DNA of 64,000 bases from Musa acuminata AAA Group (taxonomy: Eukaryota; Streptophyta; Magnoliopsida; Zingiberales; Musaceae), in contig NC_088337.1 of the NCBI RefSeq assembly GCF_036884655.1, positions 31,339,001 through 31,403,000 of the forward strand, read 5' to 3'. The notes under the pieces were generated by a model that was not told the DNA's origin, did no database searches, and saw nothing but the letters and a program-made list of their open reading frames with translations. Of this stretch, positions 19,779 through 31,871 are shown piece by piece. A program made the translations under genes and the position numbers. The number at the start of each line of letters is the position of its first letter. The first letter of the stretch is position 1.

Positions 19779-20895
19779 GGGCAGGCCATTCAACAGTCTT
19801 TCTGCAAGAATGGCGGTAGCAGTCAACTACTTCTTGTGCGGTGTAGCTCGGTGGTCCGGTGATGCTTTCCTTTTTTCTTCTTTATCTTCCCTGCCATGGA
19901 TTGTGTGACTGTGTCATCTCAATAAGCCCACTCTGGCATCCAAAATGGGCCTCCATGGAGATGACATTGTGTAACATTTTGTGGATTCTTGACGTGTAGA
20001 AGCAGCTTCATCAAAAGAACATCTCATAGCCCAAAACACAAATCTGATCTTTCTTTCAGGCAGGTAGTACGTCAACTTCCTTGGGATGAGACAGGCCACC
20101 GGCAGTCCGGTTGTGGGCAACCACCACCACCACCATCATTGTCGAGCCAAACTTCTGATGAGGGATAAGTGTGCAGCATGATGTGTGTCCACTTCAGCTT
20201 CTTCACACCGACATTATTATCTCAACACGATGGTGTGTAATATATGTATCGAATCCTATCTAAACCGAGATAGACGATAAACAGAGGCGACGTCCATCGA
20301 CTTCAATGGCGACTGATGGAAAGAGACGCCACGAGCCCGGCAATGTGACAGGGCAGGCCATGATAAAAGGTGACAATCTAATGGAACTTGTGTTGATAGA
20401 GAACGAGAGGGCAGAACCAGAAGGTTCATCCATCCCCCAAGCAAAATATAATTTACTTGCCGAGGCAGATAGCCTTACCAGATGATGCTTGCAGTCTCAG
20501 CCAACCATGTTAACTTGTCCTTGAAACTGGATCTTCTTCATCTGATGAGCTTTTGGGTCTTCTTGGAAAGATGAGCTGCTGCTTTCATTACAAACATGAT
20601 GAAAGGAACGGATCTTAGAAAGCAAAGGAACAGCTCGCTTCTTCTTCACATTACCTACTTGGTTGCAGAGGGAGTCGATAAGGAACAAGATCAAACATGA
20701 AAACATGAATCTGTACACAAGCTTATGGTCAGTGTCAAGCAGAAGAAGCACGAGAAAGAAAAGGAGAACAAATGGAGGCACAAGCCTCACAGAGCAGTCA
20801 GGAAGCTGTTGCCCCAACTCTTGGCCAAAGAAGAAGCTCTTCTGCTGCTCCTTCCCTGCTTCCGCAGAGGAGCGCTCGTCTTGCATGAATGCATC
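19779..20895. other. Convergent 3' intergenic region
   Basis: 1.1 kb between the 3' ends of the bHLH gene and the ATL gene. A 129-codon minus-strand frame at 20497-20886 lies directly downstream of the ATL stop and is probably 3' untranslated sequence. Nothing else is recognised. Confidence 0.55.
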
Positions 20896-21966
20896 CTATT
20901 CAGGAGATTCTTGTACTGAAATGCCATTCCTTCGCTTTCCGTGCCTCGTTAAGCGTAACCTCCCGTTGGAGATCGACCTCTTCATCAGGACTGGGTTCAG
21001 GGCACAATGCAAGCCCCTTACCTTACTGTGCTCGCCTGCAGCTCGCCTCGACGAGCTGCCACTGACAACGAACAGTTCGTCCTCCATGCTCGTTCGCAGG
21101 ACGTCGGCGATCGAGACCCGGCTGCCACGCGCAGCGTCCATGGAGAACGATCGCCTCGTTAGTTGGGTATCGTCATCACCGATCTCAACTATGGTGTCGG
21201 CCTCCTCCACCGCTACCGGATCACAGTAGATCTGTGGAGGATCAGTCGCTGCGTCCGCACTGCTTCCAGCAAGTTGCGTCTCCTCGTCCTCTATGGTTAG
21301 AACCATCTCAATGGTGCGTTCCGTGTCTTCGGCCCGAACGCTGTTCTCCGACTCTGGAGCAGCCGGCAACTGAGGCGGCACCGACACGATATCGGCTCGG
21401 CAGAGAGGGCAATTGGAGTGCGATCTCAGCCAAGTGTCGATGCACCGGAGGTGAAAGGCGTGGCTGCACTTGGGGAGCAACCGGAGGCTGTCATCCTCCC
21501 GGAACTCGCTGAGGCAGACGGAGCAATCCGTGCCCTGCACCGTATCATCGCCTCTCCGATACTTGTAGACCGCAATCTTACTGATCAAGGCCTCGTCGAG
21601 CCCGTCCTTCGGGGAGGTATGCCAAGCATCACGTCGGCGAGAGTGGCCGACGCTACCGTCACCGTAATCGCGGTTGTCCGCGCCCGGAGGATCGATCCAG
21701 CGTCGCAGCGAGTCAAAGGTGCCGCAGTATCTGGAGACGATGGTGTAGTAGCAGACGAGGAGGAAAGCGCCCGCGAGGACGCCGATGATGGAGATCACGA
21801 GCGGGGAGAAGGTGGGGCCGGAGTCGTCGCCGGAGAATTCGACAGGGGGAGGTGGTGGGAAAATGACATAGCACCACTGGGGGCAGTAGAAGCTACACAA
21901 GCCCATGGAGCAGTCCGTCGTCGGCACATGTGGAACCCAAGTTTGCTGGTCTTCGGTGAACGCCAT
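20896..21966 (-). CDS. ATL-type RING-H2 finger E3 ubiquitin ligase
   Basis: Intronless gene encoding 356 aa, typical of the ATL family. One membrane helix lies at about residues 56-77 (LVISIIGVLAGAFLLVCYY). It is followed by a basic stretch, the GLD box GLDEALI at 122-128, and a RING-H2 finger from C148 to C189 (CSVCLSEF ... CSHAFHLRCIDTWLRSHSNCPLC), with the Cys3-His2-Cys3 ligands and the ATL-typical Pro and Trp present. The N-terminus has several Cys (CSMGLCSFYCPQWC) before the helix, as in the ATL51/52/54 subgroup. The C-terminal half is acidic and low in complexity. The expected role is membrane-anchored transfer of ubiquitin, often in stress or defence signalling; substrates are unknown. 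A short GA run lies about 50-60 bp upstream of the ATG. Confidence 0.93.
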   Translation of the reverse strand: MAFTEDQQTWVPHVPTTDCSMGLCSFYCPQWCYVIFPPPPPVEFSGDDSGPTFSPLVISIIGVLAGAFLLVCYYTIVSRYCGTFDSLRRWIDPPGADNRDYGDGSVGHSRRRDAWHTSPKDGLDEALISKIAVYKYRRGDDTVQGTDCSVCLSEFREDDSLRLLPKCSHAFHLRCIDTWLRSHSNCPLCRADIVSVPPQLPAAPESENSVRAEDTERTIEMVLTIEDEETQLAGSSADAATDPPQIYCDPVAVEEADTIVEIGDDDTQLTRRSFSMDAARGSRVSIADVLRTSMEDELFVVSGSSSRRAAGEHSKVRGLHCALNPVLMKRSISNGRLRLTRHGKRRNGISVQESPE

Positions 21967-24214
21967 GAAGAACTGTGATCGCAGGACAGAGAGGGTTGGA
22001 ATTATATTTGGAACTCGAGAGAGAGAGAGAGCTCTACTTCAGCTGGAAGGGTGGGTTTTGAGGCGTGATGAAGGAATCAAACATTGTTGATTGCAAAGCA
22101 AAGCATTGAAGAGGGAAGAGAGACGGCTCATTTGCTTTTGTCAACCTCTTTCTCTCTTTTCGTCATGCAATGGCCCCTTCACCTGTCATTTGCTTTGTTT
22201 TCTCTGCAATGGTGGTGTGATCTGAGTGGGAGAGGTGATGGATGGTTGACTGAGGAGAGGTGCTGTGGGATGCCAATAATATCAATGCCTAATAATCGTT
22301 GTTGAGGGTTGGTGGTGCCGATTGACACTTCATTCTACTCCACAAAGTCAAATCATCAAACACTTGGATCTAAGCTTTCTCTGCCTTCCTTCACAGTGAT
22401 GATCTTTACTTTTCTCTCTCAAATCATGTTATTGTGGTGGCTTAAGAGTTCACTGGTTGGAAGAAAGAAAGACACAGTCATGCATCCATCTAATTGTTCT
22501 CGCACAACAATCCCACCTACTGTGAGCTCCAAATCATCCACCTCAAGCAGAACAACTCCCATCTGCATTGCTGATGGAGGTGACACCAACTGGAGCATAT
22601 GACATGATGAGTCGAAGGATGAGTCCTGCAACTAAAGTTTGGAGTCAGCAGCAAAAGTCTGAAGACAGGCTTGAGGGAAAGAGGCAACTTGGAATAAAGG
22701 GGGTTCAGATAAAGCTAAGACACCATCATCTTCCTGCTCTCTTCAGTTCTCAAAAGCCACAACTCCACAGAGCTACAGGGCCCCCTCTCTGAGTCTAAGA
22801 GCTCCTGAGCTTGGCATGCAACTTAGTGATGAATCCTCCTCCCTCATGCCATGAGCCTTTGGGCAGTGACCCATTTAAGATTATGCTAATCTTACCAATA
22901 TGATACTTTCAGGCATTAAAGGTTCCATGATCATGTAGTATGTGTTCATGAAAGCTGGAAGGAAAATCTAAAGTTGCATCTGGTGTCCACATTGACCATA
23001 TTATAATACCCATGTCATCCCATCATCACTTCCAGGAAAGCTAAAATTGAGGATATTAACTAAGAAAGAAGATTGACACCATTTTGTTTGAAGCCACAGT
23101 TGATTTCTATGATCTCTTTTTCATTTTATCAGAGATCCATATGAACAGATGGTACTTGAGCATTCCTTCTGTCAAGAAACAGCTCTCTGCCCATCCTGTC
23201 TGCCTCAGTTTGGTTCTGCTAACTGTTCTTGAATCAGAAAATGCATTTAGATTAGTTCCACAGGTAAAACACAATTGATTGGCATTGAATCATACTTCCA
23301 GAAAGTGAACTGTGTAGCTATTCAAATTTATAATCTTTCTTTGCTTTGTATCTTACTGCATTGGAAACGAACAGAAATACGATATCATCTGCAACTTATA
23401 TCTTTGCACCTCTCATAGTGAGAATATCAGCAATAAATTCAACCGCAGTAAAAGAAGCAGTTCCAACCAAAACTAGGATAAGGGTCTGTGTTCAGCTACA
23501 TACCTTTAAAGATTGAAAATGAAAGTTGTCAGGGCTTTCTCTAGGACAGCAGAATTATTCTTGGATGTCACCTGAAACCAGCTTCAGAAAACAAGTTGAC
23601 ATGATAATCGAAACAAGAGGAAGATGCAAGATATTTAAGAATGAATTAGCATCCTATTGGTCCTCATTTATTACATGCCCAACATACACTTTGTCACCAC
23701 ATTTGCATTAGGTTGCTCATTGCCTATAACCCGAGAAATGGAAGTGAAGGTTATTTCTAGTTAAAGCTGATAAATTTCAAACACAGCCAATTTTATATGT
23801 CTGTAAAACCAGTAATATATAATACCTAAAGTAAAGAAGATCAAATGTCAAAATCAAGCAGCAACAGCACATGTAACAGAACACTAAGTTCAAAAGCATT
23901 ATGGCAAGCACTTGGTGGTTTGTAGACAAAAAACTTGAACACCAGAAGTATGCAGTTCAAAGTTCAGAGTAAAGATACTCCATAAGAACATCCCTGTTTA
24001 TTAGAAACTGCAAGCATACACAATAAAATTCTATCGGAGTAGATGAAAAGAATAGATACTCGGGGGCAGTTAAAAGTATCAGTAATTAAAGTTACATGCC
24101 TTCTTTCTCTGTGTATTAACAGCAAGGCTGCTGTACATAACTGTCATGACATGTCAACACATGTCTTGTCCCCTTTGCTGATATAAATAAAAAAAGTTGG
24201 AAATTTTACTGCCT
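21967..24214. other. Intergenic region, no gene seen
   Basis: 2.2 kb between the ATL promoter side and the 3' end of the chloroplast RNA-binding gene. It contains a GA run at about 22019-22031. Short frames exist on both strands but none resembles a known protein. Confidence 0.55.
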
Positions 24215-27200
24215 CTAAGACTCATCTGATAGTTCATTTGTGCTGTCTGAATCCCCAGGTTCACTTTCAGATTTATCCTCAGTCCTTTGACTTATTCTCA
24301 AACGAACAGGTCTGCCCAACAATTCCTGTAATGTGCAAATCAAATGATTACTTATCTATATTGAACATATATGTGCCTGTAGGATACTACTACAGAATGC
24401 ATTATCAAGTTATCTACCAATTAATGAGAAACACAAATTGTGTAGTTGTGGTGTTTTCCAACTTTAACCAACAAATATTACCTGTAGGAAATTACTGCAG
24501 AATGCATATCAAGATAACTAACAATTAATAGTAAGCATGAGTTAAGCATAGATACGGCTTTTTTTTTTCAACTTTAACCAACAAGTATTGATTCTTTAAA
24601 ACCTATTAGCTTGGCTAAAGATCCTGTCCAGACATGAGGACATGTACATGTGAATACATGAACCCTTGAAAAAGACAGTAAGCTTACACAATGAATATTC
24701 CAGTGTGTTACAACCTATAATACCTAAAACCTCGGAAGACTCTCTCTAGGGTTTTGAGAGAGAGAAACTCTAGCGATCACAGTCTGTCCCCCATCCCTCC
24801 TTGGAGGCGCCACGTCCCCCTCCTCTCGTTCCATCGGATCCTCCTCCCTTACACACCCACCTCGCTCGGGTGCTCTTGCATCCCCTTCCCCTGCTTGGCC
24901 TACTTCCTGGGCGAATCTATTTCGCAAGGCCAAAGGGTTTGCAGATGGTCAACCAAATCAAGCCTTAGAGAACCATCTCTCCAAGATCCAGAGCCATTCT
25001 TCATAAGCCGAAGGGGATCCCCTTCATCATATGAATTTTCTTTTAGATTATATTAAAAGAATTCAAACTTGCATATCCTCCCCCACTTTTTCATGTTTAA
25101 TCAATGGCACTTCTTCTAATCAATTTAAAACTTATAGTGGCATACGACAAGGGGATCCCCTATCACCCTACATGTTCATAATTTCTCAACAAATCCTTTC
25201 TTCCCAAATTTCTTGTTATGGTGATCAACAGCTCATCTCACCCTTTGACCTTAGGGAATTTATATATCTCACTTAATGTTTGCATATGACCTTTTAATCT
25301 CCTATCGAGCAAATTCAAAATCTTGCTCAAATATCCATAAAGTCCTTCAAACTTTCTAGAAGCTAACCAACCTTAAAGTTAATTTATCTAAATCCAACAT
25401 CTATTTCTCTAAACATGTCTCACCTTCCTTCAAACATTCAATTATTCACTGGGTATTCGAGAAGGTTCTTGGCCTACAAAATACCTAGGTTCCTATCTTG
25501 TTTTGGGTCAGCTTCCACAAAATTACCAAAATAACATGGTTGATAAAGCCCTATTAAGAGTCCAAGGTTAGTGTAAGGGTCTAATTTCTCAAGCAGGCAA
25601 AATGGTGCTTATTAATTTTGTAATCAACTCAATCCTAACTCAACTCATCTTCTATTTGATTGCAACATTTCGGATGTCATACTTAATCATATGCCCCAAA
25701 TCTCTAGAAACTTCTTTTGAAATCCTAATTGTTCTTCCCCCTGAATGAAATTTATTAGCTGCGACACTGTTTCTAATCCCAAAGACTGCGATGATCTTGG
25801 AATCCATGATCTTCTTACAGTTAAGAAATTAATCAATGCCAAGCGCATTCTTCCTACCTTAAACAAATCTAATACTCTTTGGATTCGAATTCTTAGAGCA
25901 AAAATATGGGGACTTACACCCTTGGACCGAACTTATCATTCCTAATCCTTCTCGATCGAGATGTAACATTAATCAATTAATCTTGAACATCAGGGGTGGA
26001 TTTAGAAAAGTCACAGGCAATGGTCTTAATACAAATATCTTGTCTCATGGATTGATAATATACCCATCAGTCATTGGCCTACGCTTGTTAATGTGGGAGA
26101 GTTCCAACATTTTTATTCAGTTTCAGATCTTTTTTCTACAAATGGATGGAATGTTTCTTCTTCTACTCAAATTTTTCATCCAGCCTTATTGATAGGATTC
26201 TTAGGATTTATAGATCTAGAAACCCCGATGATGACAAATGGATTTGGTAGCCTAGTCTTTTAGGCTCTCTGACAACTAGTGGCGCCTATCAATAATTAAA
26301 AACAGATACTAAGGATGAGAACTGGAAAGGCTGGAAGGTGTTATGGCAACTTTCTAGTGCTCCAAGGGTCAAGCTATTCCTACGGAAATTGTGTTGGAAT
26401 TTTTTGCCTACCTCTGACCTTTTTGCACATATTCTGCATCATCATCCTGATCCCTGTTATGTCTGCAATGTGCACACAGATTCTGCTTCGCATATACTTC
26501 TTGAATGTCCAGTTGCTATTTCCTTTTGGAATTTGACACAATTCAAAACTGGCATTTGCTTCAAATTTTTTAATTCTTCGTCTTCGAGTACTTGACTTAA
26601 AAAAAGGGAAGGATTTACCAAAGCTGAGACGATCCAAGTGCTCTCCCTGATTTCCTATGGTTTTTGGACCCTTTGGCTTAATAGAAACAATGTCAGATTT
26701 CGCAACCACTGTGCCGATCCTCATTCCCTGGTTAATAGGGCATTAGCCCTTATGAACGAAAACTTTCAGGTTGGACCTGATCCTGAGGAGACTACTGGGC
26801 AAATATTGACTCAGAATCATAATATAGGGGCAAGAAATTTTAATTTCATTTTACAACATGATGGCTCCTTTTTGTCCTCTGATTCTTCCGTAGGGACCGG
26901 TTTCATCTTCTCCAGAATCTGCAACCACTGCTGTTGGCTGCAGTTTGTGCAAAGCTCATAATGCAGTCATGGCAGAAGCGTTGGCGGTCCTGGAAGCTTT
27001 AAACCATGCAGCAACTCTCCACTGGAAGAACATCTGGGTTCAAACAGATACCTAGGCACTAATTCACTATGTGGATGGTTCTCGGGAGATCCCATGGTTC
27101 CTACAGGAATAATTTTGGATATTAAATCATTGATGCAATCTCTTCAGATCTCCTATTTCACTTATATTCCTAGATCCAGTAATTGCATAGCACATCAGCT

Positions 27201-30000
27201 CGCTCACTATGGAAGAACATCTGGTCTATCAACTTTTTGTAATGTGGATGATCTTTCCGGTTCATCCAATCCTCTTAACATTGTTCTCTAAAGCAAGGTT
27301 TGTAATTTCATACCGTACCGACGTTTCAAGCTCAGCTCGTATGGTATAGTATAAGTGTACTGATCAGTGTATATATATATATAAGTTCAAAAATAAAAAA
27401 TGGGCGACGTCGTCAAGGCGCCGCCGCCTTGTTTCTTCTTTCCGCAAAGCTTCTTCTCCCCGCAGGAATGAGGAGAAGTCGCCGACGATGCCGAGGAGGC
27501 GACACCTCATATGCGGCGTCTAGCAAGGGAGGGTGACGACGGATCGGGATCGTCGAGGGAGAGCGACGCCGGATCTCCAGGTTCTCCCTTTTCTTCTCCC
27601 TCTTCTTCCTTCTCCCTCGGCTAATACCATCAGGTAGCCGGTGGTGATAGTCGAAATCAACCGTTACCAACCGACTTCGGGCGGTAACGAGGCGGAAACA
27701 ACTCCAATCGACGATACTACCCGGTAGCGGTTGGTCCGCGTACTAGCCTGCTGTTTGACTAGTACGTACCGCCCGGGACGAGCGGTATCATTCGAAATTA
27801 AAATTCTTGTTCTAAAGTTAAGAATATTTTCCTTTTCGAAAAAAAAAACTCGGAAGGAAAAAAAAACACAATTAAATAAGTATATATTCAACATTGAAAT
27901 ACTATGTAATGCAAACCAAGAAGTTGATCTAGGCCATTCTTTTTATTCTTTTCTAATAGGCATGTTTCTCTAAAGAAATACATGTTAAATATTAAAATGA
28001 AATACTCTAAATATCTTAATAAACTCCAGAAAAAGTTATAGGATAACTAATTGCAGATGTAGGTCTTATACATACCTATTGCAAATTGGTTAATAGCTAG
28101 GACAAGTCAGAAAACATCTGGACTTTATGACATACTTTCTAATAATTATTATGTTCTTGTATATGACATGCTATGCCTCCTGCATGGACTCAACAAAAGC
28201 AGCACTTGTGGGTTAGTCCATTATCCTCTGAGAGTGTCATCCTCATTTTGTTCAAGTTGCTTCTGAATGAACTGATATCCTAGCGTGACTCATGTCCTTG
28301 CTACACTCGTTGGTAAAGATAATGCACTGTAATACAAACACATATAGAATCCAAAATCCTAAGATTAAATTGAATGTTTATCTGTCTTTGTTGCAACCGA
28401 GGAAGTGAAACAATACAGCCACACTCCTTTTTCCCATGAAGGCATATATGTGCCAATCTGCAACACAGCTTACAGAACTGACTGTACGTTGCAGGCATTT
28501 GGATATATGATTTTGATATTTATATGCCAAAAAGAGAATTCATATATCAACCATTATGTAGAAAAAATAGAAGCTGAAACATGAAGTGTTGTATACCACC
28601 TTCCCATCCAGTTCAGAAATGGCTGCCTCTGCTTCCTCCTTTGTGGCGAAACCAACAAAGCCATATCCAGCAGATCTTCCTGTTGGGTTTTCAAAAACTA
28701 CTCTGGCCGAGAGGGGTTTAAACTTTTCAAAGAACTCTTTCAGGTTGACAGACCTGGCTTTCCAAGCAAGATTCGATACATAGATCTTGTGACGTGGCTC
28801 ACTTGCAACTGCACCTGGTGGGGGAGAAGGTGGTGGTTTCCTGAAGCTCTTGGCAAATTCTACCCTGATTATCCTTCCCGTCATCTCCTAAAAGTGTAGA
28901 AACTTATTAGCAAACTAATTTTTTAATAAATACCTACAAATTGTTCATTAATAAAATTCACTTTTTGCACATATCACTTAGCTACATTATTATCTAGAAA
29001 AAACTATGTCCGTCCATTGCCGAATACATAATTAATGCATAGATACAAGAATTAAAAAAAGATACAATCATGAAACTTGTTCCCTTTAATATGTTTTACT
29101 AACATCTGCATGCTTTGAATACTCGAGATTTTGACTCACCTGAAGAATTGGACTTATCAGAAAGACTAAATTTTGAAGACCAGAAAAGAGATTGTCCACA
29201 TTCAACTGAGGTATATAAGATAGTGCTACATAATCCTGAACCATTAAAATTCTCTACGCAAGCAGCACCAGTTTTGTACTGGACGACATAGTTGAGTTGC
29301 AAGTAGGTTATAAGACATCACATGTTAAGGAGCATGGTCTGTATTGTAATGTGAGCAACCAAGGAATAAGATAAGAAAGATAATTGACTGTGCTACTAAA
29401 TTTAAGAGAACAATGGGAAACAAAATGCTTCTTATTTCTCACATATGCGTCCAACTTGTCCACAGCAGTGCGTGCCTCCTCCCCGGACGCCATCGTGACA
29501 AAGGCAAAGCCCCTGCTTTTTCCATTCTTCTGCTTAATTATCTGCAATCAATCAATCATTCAATCAAGAAACACAACAAAAGACAAGAGAGAACGAATTG
29601 GATGAAGCGGAGATTCTACCTCGACATCTTTGACAGTGCCGCACTGGGCGAAGAGCTTCTCGATGTCCGGCGCGGAGAAGTCCCACGGCAAGTTCACCAC
29701 GTAGACTTTCCGCCGTTTCTCCCCGATCTCCTCCTCCTCCACCGCCGCCGCCGGCGGCTCCGGCTCCACAGCAACATCTTGGACCGCGGAGCACCGGAGG
29801 AAGCCGCAACGGGCCCGCCTCTTGGCGGGGAGAGGGAAGGGATGGAGGAGGGAGGACGACCGGGGAATAGAGAAGCCGGCAGGGGTACAAAGGGAAATGA
29901 GGGGCTTAACGTAGCAGATGGAGGAAGAAGAAGGTTTAGCTCTTGGAAGGGGGAGGGGGCCGAAGGAGAACGTCGACGCCGTCGCTGCCGCTGCCGCCAT
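24215..30000 (-). CDS. Chloroplast two-RRM RNA-binding protein (cp29/cp31/cp33 class)
   Basis: Four exons in transcription order, 30000-29620, 29541-29443, 28887-28600 and 24325-24215 (stop TAG), encode 292 aa with every junction in frame. Residues 1 to about 70 are Ala/Ser/Pro-rich with few acids, a likely plastid transit peptide. A short acidic stretch follows ([17 protein letters not shown]). RRM1 is at about 98-174 with RNP2 VYVVNL and RNP1 [12 protein letters not shown]2 is at about 193-268 with RNP2 IYVSNL and RNP1 SAGYGFVGF. The end is acidic and Ser-rich. Family members bind and stabilise or help edit plastid mRNAs; it most resembles Arabidopsis At2g35410-like proteins as I remember them. 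The last exon completes RRM2 ([12 protein letters not shown]) and sits 4,274 bp from exon 3, because a LINE and a nested foldback element occupy the intron. It is easily missed by gene prediction. Confidence 0.9.
24731..24738. repeat. LINE target-site duplication, left copy
   Basis: CTCGGAAG here matches 27849-27856 after the poly-A of the LINE. Preceding bases (AAAAC versus AAAAA) may extend the repeat. Confidence 0.8.
24739..27848 (+). mobile_element. LINE (L1-like, RNase H-bearing) relic in intron 3 of the RRM gene
   Basis: Decayed non-LTR retrotransposon lying antisense to its host gene. The 5' end carries a short ORF1-like stretch (24739 to about 25000), which jumps by internal deletion into reverse transcriptase ([15 protein letters not shown] at about 25135-25190). 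The catalytic FADD box reads FAYD at about 25279-25290, and stops interrupt the frame. A zf-RVT region ([28 protein letters not shown]) lies at about 26365-26535, and RNase H remnants ([28 protein letters not shown]) at about 26850-27280. The tail after the nested element ends in about ten A. CTCGGAAG occurs directly before the element (24731-24738) and directly after the poly-A (27849-27856), which is an exact target-site duplication. It is not capable of moving. Confidence 0.9.
27294..27809. mobile_element. Foldback TIR element, copy B (516 bp), nested in the LINE
   Basis: Begins CAAGGTTTGTAATTTC and ends GAAATTAAAATTCTTG; read inward from both ends, the shared core is CAAG..TTxTAATTTC followed by ATACCG. 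The flanks are CTCTAAAG (27286-27293) and TTCTAAAG (27810-27817), seven of eight bases identical. The interior has a TA run, then a GC-rich part with GGCGACGTCG and GGATCGGGATCGTCGAGG that is shared with copy C. It interrupts the 3' tail of the LINE, so it is the younger insertion. It carries no coding capacity. Confidence 0.8.
27849..27856. repeat. LINE target-site duplication, right copy
   Basis: CTCGGAAG follows the LINE poly-A and is identical to 24731-24738. Confidence 0.8.
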
Positions 30001-30950
30001 TCCGACGGAGAACAGGGTAAACCGGAGGGCGACACGACTGAAGTATCAGCTCGTGCGGGGTAGATTGACGAAATCGCCCTTAAATTGAAGGATATGGATA
30101 AGGCGGCCATCCTCCCTATCACATGATTTAAAACATAAATATAAATATATATATATATAATATGTATATACATATATATATATGTATATGTATGTACATA
30201 CATATATATATGTATACATATATATATATATATGTATATACATACATATATATATATATATATATGTATATGTATGTATATACATATATATATGTATATA
30301 CATATATATAAACCTTTACTTTGGATAATTCCTAAAAGAAATAATAAAATATAATTTTACTATTTACAATGGAGCTCACTCCCCTTCTTACTATTTATAA
30401 TCCTTTTCTTATTCATAATCTCTTGAAATTAATAAAATAGTATTTTATTATTCACAATCCTTCTAATTTTATTTTTTTCTTTTTTTTTCTTTTCTTGCAC
30501 CCTACTATTGTTATCTCTTCCCACCATTTGCACACTCTTAGGTAGTTTGCAAAGGTTCAAAACATGATATATTTTAGTTTAATATAACTGATTTGAAAGA
30601 TGATATCTTCTTACTTATTATACCTCTAAAAAAATTAAGTTATTATAATAAAAGTCAGAAAACTATAAACGTTTTATTTTTATTTTTATAAAAAATATTT
30701 ATAAAAAAGAATATTTGAAACTCACTCACCTTATTTTTATTTTTTATTTTTTATTTTATATATTAATTTAAACCACCCATGCAAAAGCGAAGATGATTCT
30801 CCCACCACTGCTTTTAAGGAAGAACCACGCTCCACGTCTCCATTGCGAAAAGAGTAACGGAGCAGTTCAGCAGGGACCGAAGCAAAGCAGCGACCGCAAG
30901 CTATCCTGCTCCTTCATCCCTAAGCAAACACCACCTGCGCAGTCACCAAA
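30001..30950. promoter_or_regulatory. Shared upstream region of two divergent genes, with TA-rich tract
   Basis: 950 bp between the start codons of the RRM gene (minus) and the tetraspanin (plus), so it must contain both promoters. From about 30138 to 30311 it is an almost pure tract of TATA, TGTATA and TACATA units with strong self-complementarity. The remainder is AT-rich until about 30790. No single TATA box can be assigned in such sequence. Confidence 0.5.
30138..30311. repeat. Self-complementary TA/TGTATA/TACATA tract
   Basis: About 170 bp of alternating purine-pyrimidine sequence with repeated TATGTATATACATA-like palindromes, able to form hairpins or cruciforms. Confidence 0.85.
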
Positions 30951-31871
30951 ATGGCTCTCAGCAACACCCTCATCGCCGGCATTAATTTCGTGGCCATGCT
31001 TCTCTCCATCCCCATCGTGGCCGTCGGCATCTGGCTCGCCACGCAGGCCGACAACTCCTGCGTGCAGCTTCTCCAGTGGCCTGTCATCGCAGTCGGCGTC
31101 GTCGTCCTCCTCGTGGCCCTGGCGGGCTTCGTCGGCGCCTTTTGGCGCGTTCCGTGGCTTCTGCTCTTCTACCTGGTTGCCATGCTCGTCCTTATACTCC
31201 TGCTGGCCGGCCTTGTGGTGTTTATCTACGCGGTCACCGTCAATGGCTCGGGTCACCTCGCCCCGGGCCGAGCTTTCCAGGAGTATCGCCTCGAGGACTA
31301 CCCGGGGTGGCTTCGGCAGAGGGTGGAGGAACCACACCGGTGGAACCGCATCAAGGAATGTCTTAGCTCGACAGCAGTGTGTGCGGAGTTGAACCGGACG
31401 TATATATCGGCTCAGCATTTCTTCAATGCAAGGATCGGTCCCTTACAAGTGAGTGTGATGGGTTCTGCTGAATACTGCTGCTATTCATTGCTGCATGAGG
31501 GTTTTAATCTGATGACGTGAGGTCTTTGTTTTCTTCTTCTGGTTTGTTTATGTCACCAGTCAGGGTGCTGCAAACCACCGACGGAGTGCGGATACACATT
31601 TGTGAACCCGACGTACTGGATCAGCCCCATCAGCGCCGCGTCCGACATCGACTGCATGCTGTGGAGCAACGATCAGACGGTGCTTTGCTACTCGTGCTCG
31701 TCCTGCAAAGCCGGCCTCGTAGCCAACCTCGGAAGAGAATGGAAGAGGGGCGATGTGGTCTTGGTGGTGACCCTCGTGGCCCTCATCGTCGTCTACGCCA
31801 TGGGTTGCTACGCTTTCCGGGATGCCAAGACGCAGGAGCTGTTCCAGAGATACAAGCAAGGCTACTACTGA
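30951..31871 (+). CDS. Tetraspanin (plant TET8-like)
   Basis: Two exons, 30951-31448 and 31560-31871 (stop TGA), encode 269 aa, the normal length for plant tetraspanins. Four membrane helices are visible: about residues 8-30, 44-66, 70-96 and 230-252. The large extracellular loop between helices 3 and 4 contains the plant GCCKPP motif at about 168-173, just after the conserved intron position, plus further Cys (CGYTF, CMLW, CYSCSSCKAG) that form the family's disulfides. The short tail ends RYKQGYY. Tetraspanins organise membrane microdomains; the TET8/TET9 group marks plant exosome-like vesicles. The assignment to the TET8 group is from motif layout and is less certain than the family. The gene is GC-rich and diverges from the RRM gene. 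Confidence 0.92.

Noticed and set aside
20497..20886. 129-codon minus-strand frame after the ATL stop
   Set aside because: Lies in the probable 3' untranslated region of the ATL gene and lacks known motifs.
29413..30063. 216-codon plus-strand frame over RRM exon 1
   Set aside because: Shadow of the GC-rich antisense exon; the minus strand carries the real RRM protein.
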